The notes under the pieces were generated by a model. The model was not told the origin of the DNA. It made no database searches and was given only the letters and a program-made list of their open reading frames with translations. The position numbers and the translations under genes were made by a program. This document shows positions 1 to 6,729 of a DNA stretch of 11,973 nt, piece after piece. The stretch is from Caryophanales bacterium UBA4100 (lineage in GTDB: Bacteria; Bacillota; Bacilli; Paenibacillales; UBA4045): NCBI GenBank assembly GCA_002383285.1, contig DFXU01000002.1, positions 64,225 to 76,197 of the forward strand, given 5' to 3'. Positions within the stretch are counted from its first letter, which is position 1, and each line of letters starts with the position of its first letter.

Positions 1-385
1 CATACTTGGGCAAGTACATGAATTGCTCTGTTGGTTCTAAATCCTTATCAGTACCTTGTCTCAGTAAGGTTGACCACGGAATTTGGTCCGGCTGAACGAT
101 CTCAATTGGAGCAGGATGGACGAAATGAACCCAGTAGATATCCGTATCCACGTCCACAGGCTGGTGTCCCCAATGCGTTTTACCTGGCTCTAGAACAAGC
201 ACACCACCCTCACTCAATTCATAGATCTCATCCTCTTCCGTCATGTAGTGCTTTCCTCCGACTACGAAGAGCACATCGTACACTTGGAAATTACGTTTAT
301 TGTGCTGAAAACCCGGTGACCAGACGGCATGCCCTACCGTAATGAATTGTGGTAATGGTGGGATACGCATGACTAAACACTTCAT
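1..385 (-). CDS. AraC-family transcriptional regulator, N-terminal cupin part (partial, 3' end outside window)
   Basis: The visible 128 residues look like the N-terminal ligand-binding cupin domain of AraC/XylS regulators common in Paenibacillus. There is a GHAVWSPGF stretch at residues 18-26, a beta-rich segment VYDVLFVVGGKHYM at 35-48, a cupin-like LVLEPGKTHWGH at 63-74 and YWVHFVHP at 84-91. The C-terminal double helix-turn-helix would lie beyond base 1, so DNA binding is inferred from the family. The ATG at 385 is chosen because GGAGGAGG lies 11 bases upstream (397-404, minus strand). An in-frame ATG at 412 lacks such a site. The gene is divergent from the glycosidase at 568, so it probably senses a sugar and controls that gene. 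A TACAAT at 471-466 (minus strand) could be its -10 box, but no good -35 is seen. Confidence 0.8.
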   Translation of the reverse strand, partial: MKCLVMRIPPLPQFITVGHAVWSPGFQHNKRNFQVYDVLFVVGGKHYMTEEDEIYELSEGGVLVLEPGKTHWGHQPVDVDTDIYWVHFVHPAPIEIVQPDQIPWSTLLRQGTDKDLEPTEQFMYLPKY

Positions 386-514
386 TATTTCAGAAACCTC
401 CTCCGATGTCATAAGCTTCAGATCGCCTGTCCAGGATTGTATGGATTTATCGCTGTTTAGTAGAAATTGTACTATAAAAAACAGAAAAAGGAACTCACCT
501 TTCCCAAGTTGAGC

Positions 515-543
515 TTGTATGATTGTAAATAGATTTATACTAT
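515..543 (+). promoter_or_regulatory. Candidate promoter of the glycosidase gene
   Basis: TTGTAT (515-520) is followed after 17 bases by TACTAT (538-543). An overlapping TATACT (536-541) is a better -10 match but leaves only 15 bases of spacing. Transcription would start near 550, giving a very short leader before the GTG at 568. Both boxes are imperfect, as expected for an activator-dependent promoter. Confidence 0.35.
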
Positions 544-554
544 TATTCCATATT

Positions 555-560
555 GGGAGG
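555..560 (+). promoter_or_regulatory. Ribosome binding site that fixes a GTG start
   Basis: GGGAGG lies 7 bases before GTG at 568. The longer reading frame could begin at TTG 553, but that codon overlaps this site, so GTG 568 is the likely start. Confidence 0.8.
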
Positions 561-567
561 TTTTATC

Positions 568-2538
568 GTGCGCTTTAGACAAATTCATCTGGACTTTCAT
601 ACATCAGAGGAGATTCCAGGCATTGGGATTAACTTCGCTAAGCAGCAATTTCAACAGATGCTTCAGAAGGGTCATGTTGATTCTATTACCGTATTCTCTA
701 AGTGCCATCATGGATGGGCTTATCATCCCAGTAAGGTGAATGAGCAGCATCCTCATCTTACCTTTGATCTACTAGGTGCAATGATCGAGGCTGCTCATGA
801 GATTGATGTGCGAACACCTGTATATATTTCTGCAGGGTTAGATGAGAAGCTGGCCAGACGTCACCCTGAATGGCTGAATCGGAATCAAGAGGATCAGACG
901 AGCTGGGTCAAGGGATTTATGCTACCGGGATATCATCAATTCTGCTTCAACACGCCATATCTAGATATACTCGTTGCTCAAATCGAAGAGGTGGTTGAGC
1001 ATTATGATGCAGACGGTATCTTCCTCGACATCGTTGGTGTTCGTCAATGCTATTGTCAATATTGTGTGAGGTCTGTAAGAGAGCGGGGCGGCGATCCGCG
1101 TGACCAGGCTGTAATGCAGCAATTATGGGAGGAGACCTATGCGAACTATACCCGTAGAACGAATGAAGCAGCACAGAAGCTAAGAGCGGATATGCCGGTG
1201 TTTCATAATGGGGGCCACATCCGCAAAGGTAGAAGGGATCTTGCCCTTATGAATACCCATTTAGAATTAGAGTCCCTGCCGACAGGCGGCTGGGGTTACG
1301 ATCACTTTCCATTATCTGCCCGATATGCCCAAACACTCGGAATGAAGTATCTGGGAATGACAGGAAAATTCCATACAACATGGGGTGAGTTTGGAGGCTA
1401 CAAGCATCCGAATGCACTGCGTTATGAAACCTCGCTCAGCCTAGCTAATGGTTCACGCTGTTCAATTGGTGATCAGCTACACCCAGAGGGCCTAATGGAT
1501 GAGTCTACATATCATCTAATTGGTGCTGCCTATAAGGAAGTAGAAGAGAAGGAAGCTTGGTGCGTGGATACCTCGAATATTGCTGATGTAGCCCTGCTGA
1601 GCATAGAGGCTGTCTACAACGACGAGGATAAAGGCACAACTGAGCTAAGAGCAGGAGATTCCGATGCAGGAGCGGTGCGTATGCTGCTCGAAGGTAAGAT
1701 TCTGTTCGATGTTATTGATACGGAAGCTGATTTCCAAGCTTATAAAGTCATTATCATGCCAGACTCAATAATGATGAACAGCTCGTTGACAGCTAAGATG
1801 CTCGCTTATGTCCAACGCGGTGGTAAAGTGCTAGCTACGGGTAAGTCTGGTCTCAATAAGGATAATAAGTTTGATCTTGACTTAGGCGTGCGTTGGGCAG
1901 GGGTTAATCAATATGTACCAAGCTTCTTCAAGCCTAGCTTTGAGCTGCCGAGCTTGTCGAATGCTTCTTTTGTCATGTATTCGGAAGGTCAGAGTATCGA
2001 GTTGACGAGTGGAGAAGTACTTGGCAGCAGAGAACATTCATATTTCAATCGAGACATCTTCACCTTCTGCTCCCATCAGCACACGCCTAGCACCTTGAAA
2101 TCAGCAGGACCTGGTATGGTTGAAGGTTCGCATGGTATATACATCGCATGGAATGTATTCGCTGATTATTGCCAGAAGGGCAGTCTGTTTCTGAAGGAAA
2201 TTGTCCTATACGGAATAAGCCGTCTGCTCCCTGAGCCTACACTGAAGACATCCCTTCCCGCTCAAGGTATAGTCACCATACAGGCTCAGGAAGAGCATAA
2301 TCGTTGGATTCAGCATACGCTTTATGCTTCTCCAGTCAAACGGGGATCCGGCATCGAAGTCATAGAAGACCTCATACCTGTATATGATACAGAAGTTCAA
2401 GTCCGTGTAAATCAAGCTGTGAATAAAGTTTATCTAGCTCCACAGCTTGAAGAGCTTGTGTTCGTACAAACCGGTAACACCGTCACTTACACTGTACCTA
2501 AAGTTCATGGTCATCAGATGGTTGTATTGCAATTCTAG
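568..2538 (+). CDS. Glycoside hydrolase, GHL6 / trimerisation-domain type; probable GH151-like alpha-L-fucosidase
   Basis: A 656-residue cytoplasmic enzyme with no signal peptide. The N-terminal half (about 1-340) looks like a TIM-barrel of the GHL6 type: RQIHLDFHTSE at 4-14, TVFSKCHHGWAYHPSK at 41-56, and DADGIFLDIVG at 147-157, whose D154 is a plausible catalytic nucleophile. A conserved-looking CYCQYC cluster follows at 161-166. The middle (about 340-550) resembles the beta-galactosidase trimerisation domain (KVIIMPDS at 393-400, YVQRGGKVLATG at 414-425). A small beta-rich C-terminal domain ends the protein. This order and size fit family GH151, described for a Paenibacillus alpha-L-fucosidase. 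The substrate is inferred; another glycosidase of the GHL6 clan is possible. It lies divergent to an AraC regulator, which probably controls it. Its TAG stop overlaps the TAG stop of the opposing mtnE gene. Confidence 0.75.
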   Translation: MRFRQIHLDFHTSEEIPGIGINFAKQQFQQMLQKGHVDSITVFSKCHHGWAYHPSKVNEQHPHLTFDLLGAMIEAAHEIDVRTPVYISAGLDEKLARRHPEWLNRNQEDQTSWVKGFMLPGYHQFCFNTPYLDILVAQIEEVVEHYDADGIFLDIVGVRQCYCQYCVRSVRERGGDPRDQAVMQQLWEETYANYTRRTNEAAQKLRADMPVFHNGGHIRKGRRDLALMNTHLELESLPTGGWGYDHFPLSARYAQTLGMKYLGMTGKFHTTWGEFGGYKHPNALRYETSLSLANGSRCSIGDQLHPEGLMDESTYHLIGAAYKEVEEKEAWCVDTSNIADVALLSIEAVYNDEDKGTTELRAGDSDAGAVRMLLEGKILFDVIDTEADFQAYKVIIMPDSIMMNSSLTAKMLAYVQRGGKVLATGKSGLNKDNKFDLDLGVRWAGVNQYVPSFFKPSFELPSLSNASFVMYSEGQSIELTSGEVLGSREHSYFNRDIFTFCSHQHTPSTLKSAGPGMVEGSHGIYIAWNVFADYCQKGSLFLKEIVLYGISRLLPEPTLKTSLPAQGIVTIQAQEEHNRWIQHTLYASPVKRGSGIEVIEDLIPVYDTEVQVRVNQAVNKVYLAPQLEELVFVQTGNTVTYTVPKVHGHQMVVLQF

Positions 2539-3731
2539 AATAAATTCAATCGACCAATACGATCAACAGCTTCAATAAGTCGCGCTTCCGGAGCAAGAAG
2601 ACCAAGCCGAACATAACCTTCCCCAGATGATCCAAAGCCAATACCTGGAGCAACAACAACATCAGCCTCGCTTAGCAGCTTATCGGCTAAGGAGGCTGAG
2701 CTCCAGCCCTCGGGAACAGGCAGCCAACAGAAGAAGCTGCCTGCAGGTGGAGCGGCGTTCCAGCCAATGCGCTGCAATGCGCTGAAGAGTGCGTCCCGTC
2801 GTCCCTCATACGTTGCCACAAGCTCATGCACGCAATGCTGTGGTCCGTTCAAGGCAGCGGCAGCAGCGTGCTGGATTCCTCCGAACAAGCTGCAATAGTA
2901 ATGATCTTGTATTAGATTAATTAAACGGATAATCTCTGGGTTACCTAATGCGTAACCAACACGCCAGCCCGCCATGTTATAGGATTTGGACATCGTATAA
3001 ATTTCGATGCCAACCTCCTTAGCCCCAGGTGTCTGGAGAAAGCTGACAGGACGTTTACCATCAAACCCAATCGCTCCATAAGCAAAGTCACTGATAACAG
3101 CAACATTATGTTGATCTGCAAATCGCACTGTATCCTCATAGAAGGCGGAGGAAGCCACAGAGCCTGTTGGATTATTAGGGTAGTTAATAAACATTAATTT
3201 GGCTTGATCGGCAATAGCGTGTGGAACCATAGTGTAGTCAGGAAGAAATCCGTTGTCTTCTGAAAGCTTCATCATGTGCATGCTCGCACCTGCAAGCGCT
3301 ACCCCCGACCAATAATCGGGATATCCGGGATCAGGCACTAAGCACAAATCCCCGCGATTCAATAGGCATTGACTAATCTCAACGAGCCCCGCCTTACCTC
3401 CGAACAGTATGGCAACCTCAGTTTCCGGATTTACATCGACACCGTAGTCCTGCTTGTACCGATTAGCCATAGCTTCCTTGAGGAAACCAAAGCCGCTGAA
3501 CGGTGGATAACGATGATAGGCAGGATTCTCTGACGCTTCTTGCAGTGAACGAACAATATGGGGTGGTGTTGGTTGATCAGGGTTACCTTGACCAAGGTTA
3601 ATGACATCGCGTCCCTCTGCAGCTGCTGCTTGTGCTTTTCCAGCAAGTGCTGCAAAAAATTGACTAGGAAGTCCTTGTATACGCTGTGCCGGTGTGATCG
3701 TTATACTTGGCTTATTTGGGTGGTTATTCAT
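2535..3731 (-). CDS. mtnE: MtnE-like PLP-dependent aminotransferase (methionine salvage)
   Basis: A 398-residue fold-type I, class I/II aminotransferase. It transfers an amino group, in Bacillus preferentially from glutamine, to 2-oxo-4-methylthiobutyrate, giving methionine at the end of the methylthioadenosine salvage pathway. Visible family marks are INLGQGNPDQPTP (44-56), VPDPGYPDYWSG (132-143), NYPNNPTG (183-190), SDFAYGAIGFDGK (214-226), the PLP lysine K249 in SKSYNMAGWRVG, and the substrate-carboxylate arginine R375 in GYVRLGLL. From memory these match Bacillus MtnE closely. The frame is open from TTG 3743, but GGGAG (3744-3748) abuts that codon, so ATG 3731 is preferred although its spacing is 12 bases. 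The divergent neighbour operon encodes MtnU, which removes the glutamine-derived keto acid. No SAM riboswitch is visible upstream, unlike B. subtilis mtnE. Confidence 0.88.
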   Translation of the reverse strand: MNNHPNKPSITITPAQRIQGLPSQFFAALAGKAQAAAAEGRDVINLGQGNPDQPTPPHIVRSLQEASENPAYHRYPPFSGFGFLKEAMANRYKQDYGVDVNPETEVAILFGGKAGLVEISQCLLNRGDLCLVPDPGYPDYWSGVALAGASMHMMKLSEDNGFLPDYTMVPHAIADQAKLMFINYPNNPTGSVASSAFYEDTVRFADQHNVAVISDFAYGAIGFDGKRPVSFLQTPGAKEVGIEIYTMSKSYNMAGWRVGYALGNPEIIRLINLIQDHYYCSLFGGIQHAAAAALNGPQHCVHELVATYEGRRDALFSALQRIGWNAAPPAGSFFCWLPVPEGWSSASLADKLLSEADVVVAPGIGFGSSGEGYVRLGLLAPEARLIEAVDRIGRLNLF

Positions 3732-3743
3732 CGGTATATTCAA

Positions 3744-3748
3744 CTCCC
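3744..3748 (-). promoter_or_regulatory. Ribosome binding site deciding the mtnE start
   Basis: On the minus strand this reads GGGAG. It directly touches the TTG at 3743 and lies 12 bases from the ATG at 3731. Zero spacing cannot work, so the ATG is favoured even though 12 bases is on the long side. Confidence 0.55.
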
Positions 3749-3793
3749 GTGCGAATTTGACAGTACAAATAATGTAACAGATTCACAAAACAA

Positions 3794-3822
3794 TTGAAAT
3801 GGTCAACACTTATCGGTAACAT
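3794..3822 (+). promoter_or_regulatory. Candidate promoter of the yfhF-mtnU operon
   Basis: TTGAAA (3794-3799), a 17-base spacer, then TAACAT (3817-3822). This is the best sigma-A-like pair in the 138-base gap between the divergent mtnE and yfhF. For mtnE on the other strand only weak matches are seen (TTGTGA, 17 bases, TACTGT). Confidence 0.45.
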
Positions 3823-3869
3823 GATGGTGTAAAGCATTATTTGTCGTAAGGGTATGGGAGGTTTATTTT

Positions 3870-4778
3870 GTGAGAATAGCTGTTTTTGGCGGTAGTGGTT
3901 TTATCGGTGGACATTTAATTAATGAATTGGTCTCGCAGGGCGAGGAAGTTACGAATATATCTCGATCTCTAAAATCTAATTTGCAAGATCCAGTACGCAA
4001 TGTAACCTGGGAGGAATTGGAGGTTGATCCTGGAATTCTAGACGGGTTTGATGCCTTTGTAAACTTAGCCGGAGAATCCATTAATCAGAGATGGACGAAG
4101 TCAGCTAAGGAACGAATTGTCCAATCCCGACTAGATGCAACGAATCGGATCGCTAGGTTAGTTAGACTGCTGAATAATAAACCTGAGGTTATCATTAACG
4201 GATCAGGTATGTCGATATATGGTTACTCAGATACAGGAGCATTCGATGAGAGAAGCCCGCGTAAGCTGACTGATTTCTTGGGGAGAACGGTTGATGACTG
4301 GGAGAAGGCGGTAAACCGCATACAGGGCGTGCGTATCGTGAAGCTTCGAATTGGTTTAGTCCTAGGTAAGGACGGAGGAGCTTTCCCCCTAATGGTACTA
4401 CCTTATCGTTGGTTCGTTGGAGGTAAGATTGGAAGCGGACGACAAGTGCATTCCTGGATTCATATTAAGGATATGGTGGGTATTATTAAGTATAGTATTA
4501 TACACAAGGAAGTGAATGGCGCAATTAATTGCACAGCACCCAAACCCGTGACTAATGATGAATTGGGACGTGCAATTGGTAAGGTATTAGGTCGACCACA
4601 CTGGTTAAGGGCCCCAGGCTTCATGTTCAAGCTGATATTAGGCGAGATGTCTGAGGTTATCTTGAAGGGTCAGCGCGTATTGCCGAAGCGAATGCTGGAG
4701 TACGGATATATATTTTCCTATGCCACTCTAGATCGTGCATTGAAGCATATTTTGTTAAAGCCAGATAAAGAGATGTAA
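3870..4778 (+). CDS. yfhF: TIGR01777-type NAD(P)-binding epimerase/oxidoreductase (YfhF-like)
   Basis: A 302-residue extended short-chain dehydrogenase-like protein. The Rossmann glycine motif GGSGFIGGHL is at residues 7-16, close to the N-terminus. FVNLAGESINQRWT (63-76) and the following KERIVQSR are signatures of the TIGR01777 family. GSGMSIYGYS (111-120) carries the expected active-site Tyr region. GSGRQVHSWIHIKDM (188-202) and a C-terminal DUF1731-like part (about 244-284, RPHWLRAPGFMFK... and LPKRMLEYGY) complete the fold. The natural substrate of this family is unknown. The GTG start is preceded by GGGAGG with 8-base spacing. It forms an operon with mtnU: the stop codon overlaps the ribosome binding site of mtnU, and only 10 bases separate the genes. 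Whether it has a part in sulfur or amide metabolism cannot be told from sequence. Confidence 0.85.
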   Translation: MRIAVFGGSGFIGGHLINELVSQGEEVTNISRSLKSNLQDPVRNVTWEELEVDPGILDGFDAFVNLAGESINQRWTKSAKERIVQSRLDATNRIARLVRLLNNKPEVIINGSGMSIYGYSDTGAFDERSPRKLTDFLGRTVDDWEKAVNRIQGVRIVKLRIGLVLGKDGGAFPLMVLPYRWFVGGKIGSGRQVHSWIHIKDMVGIIKYSIIHKEVNGAINCTAPKPVTNDELGRAIGKVLGRPHWLRAPGFMFKLILGEMSEVILKGQRVLPKRMLEYGYIFSYATLDRALKHILLKPDKEM

Positions 4779-4788
4779 GGAGAACATG

Positions 4789-5586
4789 ATGAGTACACAA
4801 CGATTACAGGTTTGTATGCTGCAAATTGATATTCAGATTGGACAGCCTGATGAGAATTATCGGAAAGTAGCTGAGCAGCTTCACAATGCAGTGAGTGGAG
4901 CTATAAAGCCAGATGTGATTCTACTTCCCGAGATGTGGAATACCGGTTACGCATTAGACCGCATTCAGCTTCTAGCAGACGAGCAAGGCGCAAGAACGAA
5001 GAAGCTCATATCTGATTTCTGTCGGGAATACGCAGTGAATGTCATTGCTGGATCCATAGCAGATCAATCTGATGGTGAGGTTCGGAATACGATGTACATC
5101 TTTGACCGGACGGGTGCAGTAGTTGCAGACTATTCGAAAATTCACCTATTCCGTCTGATGGATGAAGAGAAGCACCTTGTTGAGGGTAATCATATTGGAC
5201 AGTTTGAGCTAGAAGGTGTAAGCGCAGGAATGATGATCTGCTATGACATACGATTTCCTGAATTGACCCGAAAGCTAGCTTTAGGTGGAGCGAAGGTCAT
5301 CTTCATAGCTGCGGAATGGCCCAACCCGCGATTGCATCATTGGCGAACATTGCTTATAGCAAGAGCAATAGAAAATCAGATGTATATTGTCGCATGTAAC
5401 CGAGTGGGTATAAGTGATGGAGCCGAATTTTTCGGACATTCTATGATTATCGATCCTTGGGGTGAGGTTGTTGCTGAGGCTGGTGAGCTGGAGTCGCTAA
5501 TACATGCTGAACTCGACTTAGACCTTGTGGATCAAGTTCGTCAGCGAATTCCTGTTTTCGATGATCGACGACCACATTTATATTAA
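4789..5586 (+). CDS. mtnU: MtnU-like omega-amidase, carbon-nitrogen hydrolase (nitrilase) superfamily
   Basis: A 265-residue cytoplasmic amidase of the nitrilase superfamily. The catalytic triad is complete: E48 in LLPEMWNTGY, K117 in DYSKIHLFRLMDE and C151 in MICYDIRFPE. FIAAEWPNPR (172-181), ARAIENQMYIVACNR (191-205) and GHSMIIDPWGEVVAE (216-230) are also typical. The protein resembles Bacillus MtnU/YkrU as I recall it, including the ending IPVFDDRRPHLY. The omega-amidase hydrolyses alpha-ketoglutaramate, formed when MtnE uses glutamine, to 2-oxoglutarate and ammonia, pulling the salvage transamination forward. Two adjacent ATGs exist (4786, 4789). AAGGAG at 4777-4782 is 3 bases from the first and 6 from the second, so the second is chosen. 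A terminator follows at 5606. Confidence 0.87.
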   Translation: MSTQRLQVCMLQIDIQIGQPDENYRKVAEQLHNAVSGAIKPDVILLPEMWNTGYALDRIQLLADEQGARTKKLISDFCREYAVNVIAGSIADQSDGEVRNTMYIFDRTGAVVADYSKIHLFRLMDEEKHLVEGNHIGQFELEGVSAGMMICYDIRFPELTRKLALGGAKVIFIAAEWPNPRLHHWRTLLIARAIENQMYIVACNRVGISDGAEFFGHSMIIDPWGEVVAEAGELESLIHAELDLDLVDQVRQRIPVFDDRRPHLY

Positions 5587-5605
5587 GCATTACTAAGGAT
5601 CACAG

Positions 5606-5646
5606 ACCATCAGAGGAGCTTTTCTCTGGTGGTATTTATTTTTTTT
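5606..5646 (+). terminator. Rho-independent terminator after mtnU
   Basis: ACCATCAGAG (5606-5615) pairs with CTCTGGTGGT (5624-5633), a 10-pair stem with one G-U pair and an 8-base loop. It is followed by ATTTATTTTTTTT. It ends the yfhF-mtnU operon and separates it from the sigma operon. Confidence 0.9.
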
Positions 5647-5690
5647 GAATATGCTGCAGTACTGAGGTGCTCTCTATACGTCTATTAACT

Positions 5691-5701
5691 GGGAGGAGGG
5701 G
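5691..5701 (+). promoter_or_regulatory. Strong ribosome binding site before a non-canonical ATC start
   Basis: GGGAGGAGGGG is the only good Shine-Dalgarno sequence near the sigma gene. The codon at the right distance (5708, 6 bases after the run and 11 after the first GGGAGG) is ATC, not ATG. The nearest downstream standard start, TTG 5723, is 21 bases past the end of this run. Confidence 0.75.
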
Positions 5702-5707
5702 AAAGAC

Positions 5708-6262
5708 ATCGAGGACGAACAATTGGTCGACTTGATATTGGCAGGTGATAACGAGGCATTCCGCGTATTAATCGAACAATATTCAAATTATATCTTTCAA
5801 GCTGCATATGGTGTGCTTCGTCATGTTAAAGATGCTGAGGACGTCGCTCAAGAAGCTTTCGTGCAAATCTTTCTTTCCCTTCCCAGGTATCAGAGAAAAG
5901 GTTTGAGGAGCTGGATGACGCGGATTGCTGTCAACAAAGCGATTGATTATAAACGTAAGCAGGCAAGGCGCAAGGAACAATCGATGGATGAGGATGCGAA
6001 TGCACCTCCACTGATCATTCATGATCAGCATGCCGATACAGAGCTACAGGTGCTTAGGAAAGAACGAAAGTCGATGTTGGAGCGCAATATAAATAAACTA
6101 CCTGATAATTATCGTGAAGTGATTATTGCGTATTACATGGAAGAGAAGACGTATCAGCAAATTGCTGACGAGCAGGGTGCTGAGCTGAAGACGATCGCAT
6201 CCAAGCTATATCGTGCTAAACAGTGGATGAAGCAGCATTGGAAGGAGGACGATTACGTATGA
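5708..6262 (+). CDS. ECF-type RNA polymerase sigma factor (sigma-70 family), apparent ATC start
   Basis: A 184-residue group 4 sigma factor if read from ATC 5708 (179 from TTG 5723). Sigma region 2 spans about residues 12-80: ILAGDNEAFRVLIEQYSNYIF, then DAEDVAQEAFVQIF for core binding, then RSWMTRIAVNKAIDYKRK for -10 recognition. Region 4 spans about 129-175, LPDNYREVIIAYYMEEKTYQQIADE and a recognition helix LKTIASKLYRAKQWMK. The ATC lies where family members have the ATG of an M-E/D-D-x-x-L opening, and GGGAGGAGGGG precedes it. No ATG, GTG or TTG occurs upstream in frame before the TGA at 5663. The gene overlaps its anti-sigma gene by ATGA. Such factors direct RNA polymerase to envelope-stress or antimicrobial-response promoters and often their own; I could not identify an autoregulatory promoter with confidence. 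Confidence 0.88.
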   Translation: MEDEQLVDLILAGDNEAFRVLIEQYSNYIFQAAYGVLRHVKDAEDVAQEAFVQIFLSLPRYQRKGLRSWMTRIAVNKAIDYKRKQARRKEQSMDEDANAPPLIIHDQHADTELQVLRKERKSMLERNINKLPDNYREVIIAYYMEEKTYQQIADEQGAELKTIASKLYRAKQWMKQHWKEDDYV

Positions 6263-6729
6263 CCCATTATACAGATCAGCAATGGAAAGCTTATATACAG
6301 GGTGACGAACTCGACCGAGCTTCGATGGACACTCATCTGCTCGAATGTGATGCATGTATGGACATTTATCTAATTGTTGTAGAAGATCTTCATGAGCTTT
6401 TACCGGAAATTACGAATATAACAGCTTTCAGTGAAGGGGTACTACAGCATATTAAATCGTTACCGACGTATAGCACCAAACATTCACAACCTATGACGCA
6501 CAGAAGATGGTATACAAACATGTTCTTCCACTACACGATTGCTGCTAGCTTGACTATTCTGCTGGTTGGATCAGGCATATTCGATCAAATATTCGATCGG
6601 GTATCAGAGATTTCAGAGAATACTGAACAAGCGCAGAGGGCGACCGTATCAGATCAATTAACGAATAAGGCAGGGCAATGGTTGGATTCAATTCCAGCCA
6701 AACAAGTGAAGAAAGAAGGGAAACCATGA
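6259..6729 (+). CDS. Zinc-finger (zf-HC2) transmembrane anti-sigma factor
   Basis: A 156-residue single-pass membrane protein. The N-terminal cytoplasmic domain has the H-x3-C-x2-C zinc site of ZAS anti-sigma factors (H26, C30, C33 in THLLECDACMDIYL). A hydrophobic helix at about 88-108 crosses the membrane, leaving about 48 residues outside (ISENTEQAQRATVSDQL...). Family knowledge says the N-terminal part binds and holds the sigma factor until a signal triggers release, often by regulated proteolysis. The start at ATG 6259 has AAGGAGG 10 bases upstream and overlaps the sigma stop as ATGA; an in-frame upstream start at 6223 lies inside the sigma gene and lacks a site. Stoichiometric translation with the sigma factor is expected from this coupling. 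The stop overlaps the next gene in the same way. Confidence 0.87.
   Translation: MTHYTDQQWKAYIQGDELDRASMDTHLLECDACMDIYLIVVEDLHELLPEITNITAFSEGVLQHIKSLPTYSTKHSQPMTHRRWYTNMFFHYTIAASLTILLVGSGIFDQIFDRVSEISENTEQAQRATVSDQLTNKAGQWLDSIPAKQVKKEGKP

Larger units (their letters stand above)
386..567. promoter_or_regulatory. Divergent intergenic region between the AraC regulator and the glycosidase
   Basis: These 182 bases hold the 5' leaders of two divergent genes. The left edge carries the regulator's GGAGGAGG ribosome binding site (397-404, minus strand) and the right edge carries GGGAGG (555-560) for the glycosidase. The middle is A+T-rich. AraC-type operators are usually degenerate direct repeats, and I could not pick one out by eye. 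That this region contains the operator is inferred from gene order. Confidence 0.5.

Noticed and set aside
31..342. Plus-strand open frame of 103 codons
   Set aside because: It lies antisense to the clearly recognisable AraC cupin domain, has a low-complexity odd composition and no ribosome binding site.
3558..3797. Plus-strand open frame of 79 codons across the mtnE start
   Set aside because: Mostly antisense to mtnE codons; Cys/Leu-rich translation and no ribosome binding site.
3732..3869. SAM riboswitch (S-box) before mtnE or yfhF
   Set aside because: The gap is short and A+T-rich, and the conserved S-box helices are not visible; no terminator hairpin precedes either start.
5645..5690. 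Autoregulatory ECF or sigma-A promoter before the sigma gene
   Set aside because: TTGAAT (5645-5650) overlaps the terminator tail and lacks a -10 at proper distance; a CGTC at 5679-5682 has no convincing ECF -35 partner.
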